Source: Polaribacter aestuariivivens
GTDB lineage: Bacteria > Bacteroidota > Bacteroidia > Flavobacteriales > Flavobacteriaceae
Direction of reading: 5' to 3'
Assembly (NCBI RefSeq): GCF_005885675.1
Contig: NZ_VANR01000005.1
Coordinates: 124,001 to 188,000, forward strand
Length of the DNA stretch: 64,000 bases
Translations under genes and position numbers: made by a program
The notes under the pieces: model-generated
What the model saw: only the letters and a program-made list of their open reading frames with translations
Database searches by the model: none
What the model was told of the DNA's origin: nothing
Part shown: in pieces, positions 59,287 to 64,000 of the stretch
How positions within the stretch are numbered: position 1 is the stretch's first letter
Layout: every line of letters starts with the position of its first letter

Positions 59287-62200
59287 TTATTTTATTTCTG
59301 AGAGTAAAACCTCAACTGCTTTTTTAAGTTGTTCATCTTCTCCTCTAGCTCTCCAACCAGGTTTGTTTTCAACTAAATAATCTGGAACTGCTGGTCCATG
59401 TTCCATGTTCATTCCAGATTCTTTTACATACCAAGCTCTGTAAGGCATTCTTATAGAACCATCTTGTAATCTTTGTGATCCTGTAGATATTACTGCTCCA
59501 AAAGTCGGTTGTCCAACCAACTTTCCTAAGTTGAAACTTTTAAATGCATGAGCAAAAATTTCTGCATTGGAATAACTACTTTGATTTGCTAAGGCAACTA
59601 AAGGTTTTGTGTTTACAGACAACAATGCTCTTTCATTAAAAGGATAATTCTCTGCAAATTTTTTATTATCTCTTTGTAAGTTATTTGTAGCTCCTCTTGG
59701 TACTGTATATGCATGTTGTTGCACTGTTAAAACTGCCATTAATCGATCTGTAGTCCATCCACCACCATTGTTTCTAACATCAATAACAATTCCTTTTTTA
59801 CCATAACCAGAAGCTTTTAATTCTCTTTCAAAACGCTCAAAACTTGGTAAATTCATCCCTTGAATGTGAATATAACCCAATTGTCCATTTGAATATTCAT
59901 CAACTAACTTTTTACGAGAATTAATCCACTCTTCATAACGAAGTGTAGAGATTGCTCTTGTGCTTTGTGTTCTAACAACTACGTCTTTATTGTTGGATAA
60001 GGTTAATAAAATTTCATCACCAGAAGTATTTTTTAGTAAACTATAAAAATTGGTGTTTTTATCGATTGTTTTTCCATTTACTTTTTCAATTACATCACCA
60101 ACATTTAAAGAAACATTGCTTTTTGTTGCTGCCGAATTTGGTAATATATAATTTATTTTTACTCCGTTTTTAACATTCGAAACATCTAAACCTAGCAAAC
60201 CAACATTATCGTTAAAAGTTTCTTCTGGAGTTCTGCCTCTATATCCCATGTGACTTGCATTTAGCTGTCCTAACATGTTATTGAACATAAATGTATAATC
60301 TTGTTTGGTTGATGCAGCTAACACCCAAGGTCTATATCTTTTTACGATTTTATCCCAATCATAACCATGAAAATTAGGATCATAAAAACCAGCTGTAATT
60401 GCTCTTACTCCTTCTTCAAAAACTTGTTCGTTAAGCTTTTGAAAATTTGTTGTGTAAGTTGCAGAATGATTAAAAGAAGTAACTTTATCTGACTTTAAAT
60501 TTAATGATTTTAATTTTCCTCTAGAAGCATAATACAAGGTCTCTTTATGCAAACTTGAATTCCCAATATTAGAAACTCCTTTCACTTCTTTTGGTGTTCC
60601 TCCAGTAATTTCAACTTTATAAAATCCGTTTTGATTGGTTGCAGGGTTTGTAGCAGATATGTAAACACTTTCACTGTCTAAACTAAACATTGCTCCATAT
60701 TCATTACCAGCCCAACTTGTTAATTGTACTAATCTATCGTAAATTTTGTCTTCATCAATTTTTACAATAATTTCTTTCTTCTCTTTTTTATCTTTCGATT
60801 TTTCTTCTTTTGGTTGATAATAAGCACCGTCTTTAAAATCTGCTTTTGTTTTTTCCCAATCAGATTTTTGCAACCAAACCATCCAAGTATCATAATTTAT
60901 ACCTCCTCTATCTCCTGCTCTATTGGAAACAAAAGTCAATTTTTTACCATCTGGACTCCAAACTGGAGCAACATCTGATCTTGGATGCATAGAAACATTC
61001 ATTTTTGTTGATGGGTTTTCTACAGATTGAATAAAAATTTCGCTATCAAAATCTAGATCTTGCTGAGAATATGCAATGTATTTACTATCTGGACTCCAAG
61101 AAACACCTCTTGCAGCTGCCCAAGAATCTGAATACGTTTTAGGCTTAGTTATTTTACCATCTTTTACATCTGCTATTACCAACTTCCCTCTTCCAACTCT
61201 GTAAGAAATTTTCTCACCATTTGGAGATAATAATGGTTCAAAAACATCAATTTCACTTTTTGTTAGTTGTGTAACTTCTGTCTTTAAACTTCTACTTAAG
61301 TTTACATTTTCGTCTAAAGAAACTACTCTATACAGTTCATTTTGTCCATTTCTGTCTGATACAAATCCTAATGTATTATCATCTATCCAAAAAGGACTTT
61401 CATCTTTAAAAGTGTGATTACTCACATTGTTTGTTCTTGTTTTTTCTTTATCATTTTCTTTGACAAAAATTTCTCCATTAATGCTTAATGCAACTAATTT
61501 TCCATTTGGTGAAACACTTACATCACTAATATTACTTGTAGTGGTTTTGGTTTCTTCTAGCTGAAATCTATTATCTGTAGCTAAATTCAAGTTTATTTTT
61601 TGAGTAGCTCCATTTTGCATTTTAAAAACTTCGATACCACTATTGTACATAATAGTTCCATCATTACTCACAGAAAAAGATAAAACACCATCTGTTTTTA
61701 AGTTTGTTAATTGAGTTTCTGCTCCTTTTTTAGTTCCATTTACATTTAAGGAAGTTTTGTAAATATTGTATCTACCACTTTCTGCCCCTATGTAATAAAG
61801 ATTATTTTGTGCATCCCAAAGTGGAGTGTGATCGTTTTTTTTACTTGTGGTAATTTGATGATATTCTTTGGTTTTTAAGTTATAGATCCAAATATCTCTT
61901 TGTGCAGGTCCATTATAATCTTCTCTTGAAATTCTACAAGTTCCTTTCACAAAAGCTACAAAATTTCCGTTTGGAGAAATGCTTGCTTGACTTCCTAAAG
62001 CAGTCATAAAACGATTTGGAGTTCCTCCTTTTTCGTTTACTGCATAAATTGAAGATTCTCTTTCTGTTCCTTTGAAAATTCGATTGCTGGAAAAAATAAT
62101 TTCTCCATCAGCATTCCAAAAACTAGGTGTATCTGTTGTTGGATAATAAGTTAATTGTTCTGGAACACCACCATTTAAATTGGTTTTAAATAGTTTTGTG

Positions 62201-62457
62201 TATCCTTTTCTATTAGAATTGAACACTAGTTGATTACTTTCTGTATTCCAAATAGGGTTGCTTTCGTAAGCTTGATGAATGGTTAATCTTTTAGATTGAT
62301 TTGTAGCCAAATCTAAAACCCAAATATCACCATCGAAACCAAAGGCCATTTTTGAGGCATCTGGACTAATTGTTGGTGTTCTTACTAGGGTTTCTTGCCC
62401 AAAAAGGAAAGTAACGTTCAATAAAATGGTTAGAAGTAGTAAAGTTTTTTTAGTCAT
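59287..62457 (-). CDS. S41-family protease with beta-propeller, tricorn-like
   Basis: A 1056-residue secreted protease (signal peptide ends FLFGQ). Residues about 25-590 are TolB/PD40 beta-propeller repeats (PTISPDASKMAFGFDGDIWVLDL, NPIWNTESNQLVFNSNRKG, APVWSPDGKKLTFVSNRAG). An acidic/basic linker with KEEKSKDKKEKKE is near 560. Further propeller strands and a tricorn-like C1 helical region follow, then a PDZ domain (DVIEKVNGKTIDK near 785) and the S41 catalytic domain: LGYIHIQGMN, GIVIDVRNNGGGWTTD near 897-912, and NQSSYSNAEIFAHAFK with the nucleophile Ser. It degrades peptides in the periplasm; such large tricorn homologues are common in Bacteroidota. It is convergent with the plug-only gene. 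Confidence 0.9.
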   Translation of the reverse strand: MTKKTLLLLTILLNVTFLFGQETLVRTPTISPDASKMAFGFDGDIWVLDLATNQSKRLTIHQAYESNPIWNTESNQLVFNSNRKGYTKLFKTNLNGGVPEQLTYYPTTDTPSFWNADGEIIFSSNRIFKGTERESSIYAVNEKGGTPNRFMTALGSQASISPNGNFVAFVKGTCRISREDYNGPAQRDIWIYNLKTKEYHQITTSKKNDHTPLWDAQNNLYYIGAESGRYNIYKTSLNVNGTKKGAETQLTNLKTDGVLSFSVSNDGTIMYNSGIEVFKMQNGATQKINLNLATDNRFQLEETKTTTSNISDVSVSPNGKLVALSINGEIFVKENDKEKTRTNNVSNHTFKDESPFWIDDNTLGFVSDRNGQNELYRVVSLDENVNLSRSLKTEVTQLTKSEIDVFEPLLSPNGEKISYRVGRGKLVIADVKDGKITKPKTYSDSWAAARGVSWSPDSKYIAYSQQDLDFDSEIFIQSVENPSTKMNVSMHPRSDVAPVWSPDGKKLTFVSNRAGDRGGINYDTWMVWLQKSDWEKTKADFKDGAYYQPKEEKSKDKKEKKEIIVKIDEDKIYDRLVQLTSWAGNEYGAMFSLDSESVYISATNPATNQNGFYKVEITGGTPKEVKGVSNIGNSSLHKETLYYASRGKLKSLNLKSDKVTSFNHSATYTTNFQKLNEQVFEEGVRAITAGFYDPNFHGYDWDKIVKRYRPWVLAASTKQDYTFMFNNMLGQLNASHMGYRGRTPEETFNDNVGLLGLDVSNVKNGVKINYILPNSAATKSNVSLNVGDVIEKVNGKTIDKNTNFYSLLKNTSGDEILLTLSNNKDVVVRTQSTRAISTLRYEEWINSRKKLVDEYSNGQLGYIHIQGMNLPSFERFERELKASGYGKKGIVIDVRNNGGGWTTDRLMAVLTVQQHAYTVPRGATNNLQRDNKKFAENYPFNERALLSVNTKPLVALANQSSYSNAEIFAHAFKSFNLGKLVGQPTFGAVISTGSQRLQDGSIRMPYRAWYVKESGMNMEHGPAVPDYLVENKPGWRARGEDEQLKKAVEVLLSEIK

Positions 62458-62543
62458 TTTGCTGGTTTTTAAACAACTAAATTAAACTTTACAATACTAT
62501 TACCCTAATGGTTTTCTTTCTTTAAGAAATTTTTAAGATTTCA

Positions 62544-63311
62544 TTAATTAAGTATTGGTTGTATAAAATCATCTATTTTATCAACTCCGTTTTTATCTAA
62601 ATTTTTGATGAAAGCAGAACCAATAATAGCACCATTTGCAAATTGACAAGCTGTATTAAAAGTTGATTTATCTGAAATTCCAAAACCTACAATTAATTTA
62701 CTTTTTAAATTCATGGCTTTAATTCTTTTAAAATAAGCAATTTGCTCTTTAGAGATTTCACCTTTTGCACCTGTGATGGAAGAAGATGCAACTACATAAA
62801 TAAATGCTTTGGTATACCTATCTATTTTTTTAATTCTTTCTTGCTCTGTATTTGGTGTGATTAGAAAAACGTTTGTCAATCCATATTTATCAAACAACAG
62901 CTGGTAATGATTTTCGAACTCAACCATTGGTAAATCAGGAATAATTACCGTATCAATTCCACAATCAATTACTTTTTCACAAAACTTATCTTCACCATAT
63001 TTTAACATTTGATTCAGATACCCCATTAAAACCAAAGGTGTTTTATTGGTTTCTTTTATGGTCATTAATTGCTCAAAAACAATGTCTAAATTAATTCCGT
63101 TTTGTAACGCTTTGTGACTACTGTCTTGTATGGTTGGTCCATCTGCTAAAGGATCTGAATATGGCAAACCCACTTCAATAAAATCTACTTTACTTTTTTC
63201 TAAAGCTGCTATTACTTTTGTAGTATCGTCTAATTTTGGAAAACCACAAGTAAAATATATAGATAAAAGGTTTTTATCTTTTTGTTGAAATAATTGTTGA
63301 ATTGAATTCAT
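62544..63311 (-). CDS. trpA: Tryptophan synthase alpha chain
   Basis: A 255-residue TIM-barrel subunit that cleaves indole-3-glycerol phosphate to indole and glyceraldehyde-3-phosphate and passes indole to TrpB. The catalytic Glu is in DFIEVGLPYSDPLADGPTIQ (44-63), which also has the catalytic Asp; the phosphate-binding loops are VVASSSITGAKGE (near 174-186) and IVGFGISDKST; the domain start FTCGFPKLDDT is also typical. It lies 58 bases downstream of trpB on the same strand, as in most trp operons. Confidence 0.97.
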   Translation of the reverse strand: MNSIQQLFQQKDKNLLSIYFTCGFPKLDDTTKVIAALEKSKVDFIEVGLPYSDPLADGPTIQDSSHKALQNGINLDIVFEQLMTIKETNKTPLVLMGYLNQMLKYGEDKFCEKVIDCGIDTVIIPDLPMVEFENHYQLLFDKYGLTNVFLITPNTEQERIKKIDRYTKAFIYVVASSSITGAKGEISKEQIAYFKRIKAMNLKSKLIVGFGISDKSTFNTACQFANGAIIGSAFIKNLDKNGVDKIDDFIQPILN

Positions 63312-63369
63312 ATGTTTGGTTGTTGGTTTATAGTTTTTAGTTGTTGGCTTACAAATCCAAAACTTTTTA

Positions 63370-64000
63370 CTATTTATCTAAATGCTCAATATATGTTTCT
63401 AAATCTTTATCTCCTCTTCCAGATAAATTTATTACTACAACTTGATCTTTTTTCAAATCCATTTTTGGTAAAACAGCCAAAGCATGAGCAGTTTCCAAAG
63501 CAGGAATAATACCTTCTATTTTGGTTAATTCATATGCTGCAGTTAACGCTTCTTTATCGGTTGCATTCATAAATATTGCTCTTTTGCTCTCATATAAAAA
63601 AGCATGTAAAGGACCAACTCCTGGATAATCTAAACCTGCAGAAATAGAATAGGGTTCTACAATTTGCCCATATTCGTCTTGCATTAAAATAGTTTTACTA
63701 CCATGAATAATTCCTACTTCTCCTAATTGAGAAGTGGCTGCGCTTTCGCCAGAATTTACCCCTAAACCAGCTGCTTCTACTGCAATTAATTCTACATCTT
63801 CATCATCCATGTAATGATAAAAAGCACCAGCAGCATTAGAACCTCCACCAACACAAGCAATAATTGTATCTGGATTTTCTTTACCTGTTTTTTCTTTTAA
63901 TTGCCATTTCATTTCTTCAGAAATAATCGCTTGTAATCTTGCAACCATATCTGGGTGTGGATGTGGACCAACTACAGAACCAATTAAATAAAACGTTTCT
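63370..64000 (-). CDS. trpB: Tryptophan synthase beta chain, C-terminal part
   Basis: The C-terminal half of TrpB; the gene runs off the right edge, so its start and the PLP-binding Lys are outside. Near the edge the frame reads FYLIGSVVGPHPHPDMVARLQAIISEEMKWQ, then ACVGGGSNAAGAFYHYMDDE, whose GGGSN loop binds the PLP phosphate, EPYSISAGLDYPGVGPLHAFL and the ending VVINLSGRGDKDLETYIEH. TrpB makes tryptophan from indole and serine. The ATG near 63948 is internal. It is upstream of trpA in the same operon. Confidence 0.96.
   Translation of the reverse strand, partial: ETFYLIGSVVGPHPHPDMVARLQAIISEEMKWQLKEKTGKENPDTIIACVGGGSNAAGAFYHYMDDEDVELIAVEAAGLGVNSGESAATSQLGEVGIIHGSKTILMQDEYGQIVEPYSISAGLDYPGVGPLHAFLYESKRAIFMNATDKEALTAAYELTKIEGIIPALETAHALAVLPKMDLKKDQVVVINLSGRGDKDLETYIEHLDK

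Noticed and set aside
1..64000. Mobile elements, prophage, CRISPR arrays, toxin-antitoxin pairs
   Set aside because: No transposase, integrase, terminal repeats, spaced direct repeats or small overlapping toxin-like pairs were seen.

Overview
The window is AT-rich, densely packed bacterial DNA from a member of the Bacteroidota, almost certainly a marine-type Flavobacteriaceae (Polaribacter- or Tenacibaculum-like; genus is inference). The signs are a SusD homologue, a type IX secretion (T9SS) sorting domain, many short lipoproteins and Gln-rich signal peptide ends, DUF families typical of flavobacteria, TAnnTTTG promoter boxes, a tmRNA with a GEDNYALAA tag, and several probable TTG starts. I see no transposase, integrase, prophage, CRISPR array or ordinary tRNA; this is ordinary chromosome with a few unusual cassettes.

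Layout. 0-2.4 kb: the end of a susD gene, a surface lipoprotein and rlmB. 2.4-7.9 kb: rhomboid protease, rarA, then a tight minus-strand unit of three unknown envelope proteins (lipoprotein, DUF5723-like barrel, secreted protein) behind a YjjG-like phosphatase. 7.9-12.5 kb: a small surface-polysaccharide group (GT4 glycosyltransferase, flippase, FemAB-like acyltransferase, polysaccharide deacetylase). 12.6-16.3 kb: radC, then the potassium uptake pair trkA-trkH. 16.4-21.3 kb: a T9SS cargo protein, a 55-residue peptide with a Tat-like leader, a PqqD/HPr-kinase-like protein and a nucleotidyltransferase. This looks like a small peptide-modification cassette and is my main candidate for something undescribed. 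21.3-22.6 kb: Mpl-like Mur ligase.

22.8-29.5 kb: a 2228-residue alpha-2-macroglobulin with a SusC-type carboxypeptidase-regulatory plus TonB plug module embedded just before the thioester half. A separate secreted protein at 58.6 kb consists only of the same module, with no barrel. 29.6-34.4 kb: small barrel, TfoX-like protein, DUF4136 lipoprotein, M28 peptidase, kdsA, transglutaminase-like protein and DUF1801. 34.5-38.9 kb: a run of membrane proteins around a small winged-helix regulator, two of whose neighbours carry the same ACTTTG-N5-CAAAGT palindrome. 38.9-40.6 kb: DUF3820, a lysine-type saccharopine dehydrogenase and DUF2945.

40.7-41.4 kb: a candidate structured RNA (three-way junction) followed by ssrA. 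41.7-45.3 kb: FucP-type sugar transporter, acetyl-CoA synthetase and a small zinc-ribbon protein. 45.6-48.7 kb: two glycosyltransferases around a 2-oxoglutarate oxygenase. 48.7-54.3 kb: an FtsE-like ATPase, then a TPR protein translationally coupled to an outer-membrane barrel. 54.3-59.2 kb: a membrane-anchored LAS-type metallopeptidase, M28 peptidase, DoxX protein, amidohydrolase and the plug-only protein. 59.3-64 kb: a large S41/beta-propeller protease and trpA with the end of trpB on the minus strand. Convergent genes often overlap by 4-17 bases, so intergenic space is small and the gaps that exist mostly hold promoters, terminators or RNA.
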